Position numbers and translations under genes: made by a program. From the NCBI GenBank assembly GCA_034666705.1, contig JAXDLH010000297.1, positions 1 through 11,238 on the forward strand: DNA of 11,238 nt. The letters run 5' to 3'. Source of the stretch: JAXDLH01 sp034666705. Its GTDB lineage: Bacteria > Chloroflexota > UBA6077 > SHYK01. Under the pieces are notes generated by a model. That model made no database searches. It had not been told where the DNA came from and worked only from the letters and a program-made list of their open reading frames with translations. Of this stretch, positions 11,177-11,238 are shown in pieces; position 1 is the first letter of the stretch; each line of letters opens with the position of its first letter.

Positions 11177-11238
11177 TCATGAGCTCAGGATGGCTGGCAG
11201 GCGGCGCATGTCAGTGAACACCTGCGCGCCCACGGCGG
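11177..11238 (-). CDS. C-terminal tail of an unidentified protein (partial, enters from the right edge)
   Basis: Reading the minus strand from the window edge, one frame encodes AVGAQVFTDMRRLPAILSS and stops at TGA (11179-11177); the other two frames also stop within the segment. The codons end mostly in G or C. A strong hairpin lies 36 nt after the stop, as after other genes here. I do not recognise the family, and only 19 residues are visible. Confidence 0.35.
   Translation of the reverse strand, partial: AVGAQVFTDMRRLPAILSS

Overview
The window is GC-rich bacterial DNA with dense, short-spaced genes, strong G/C third-position bias and GTG/TTG starts. The gene mix is an ECF-like sigma factor beside a TPR-CHAT protein, a bacterial eqolisin, a GT39-type membrane glycosyltransferase and an MmgE/PrpD enzyme. 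Together with intergenic hairpins of the CTAACCCCC...CCCTTCCC type, this suggests a Chloroflexota (Thermomicrobia/Ktedonobacteria-like) or related high-GC lineage. That placement is inference; no rRNA or other phylogenetic marker is present. No tRNA, rRNA, CRISPR array, insertion sequence or prophage gene was seen.

Layout. Positions 1-91 hold the tail of a plus-strand gene whose stop overlaps the stop of an ECF-like sigma factor (88-708, minus). A perfect 18-bp hairpin (796-841) separates that gene from a tightly packed minus-strand cluster read from 3671 down to 850: sigma factor (3015-3671), 190-aa protein with a CnaB/transthyretin-like C-terminal half (2345-2917), HD-GYP c-di-GMP phosphodiesterase (1648-2370, TTG start, 26-bp overlap with the gene before), and secreted G1 glutamic peptidase (850-1647, start codon abutting the HD-GYP stop). 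Divergent from this cluster is a plus-strand unit: a 36-aa small ORF with a strong ribosome-binding site (3797-3907), whose TGA overlaps the ATG (TGATG) of a 946-aa TPR-CHAT caspase-like protease (3907-6747).

The second half is more ordinary: a convergent membrane glycosyltransferase with an 11-residue repeat array in one loop (6933-8786), a small secreted protein (8888-9292), a 72-nt palindromic intergenic element (9466-9537), an MmgE/PrpD-family enzyme (9613-10983), hairpins, and the tail of an incoming minus-strand gene (11177 to the edge).

How the genes may work together. The main interest is 850-6747. It looks like a proteolysis-gated signalling module, in which the TPR-CHAT protease would sense a signal and cleave a partner. 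The 190-aa protein is the natural candidate partner, acting on the neighbouring sigma factor. The sigma factor would then drive a set of genes that includes a c-di-GMP hydrolase and a secreted acid peptidase. The logic resembles the Csx29/Csx30/sigma arrangement of type III-E CRISPR, but no CRISPR component is present here. Gene order and domain assignments are read from the sequence; the regulatory wiring is a hypothesis. A second sigma paralogue (88-708) lies just beyond the cluster.
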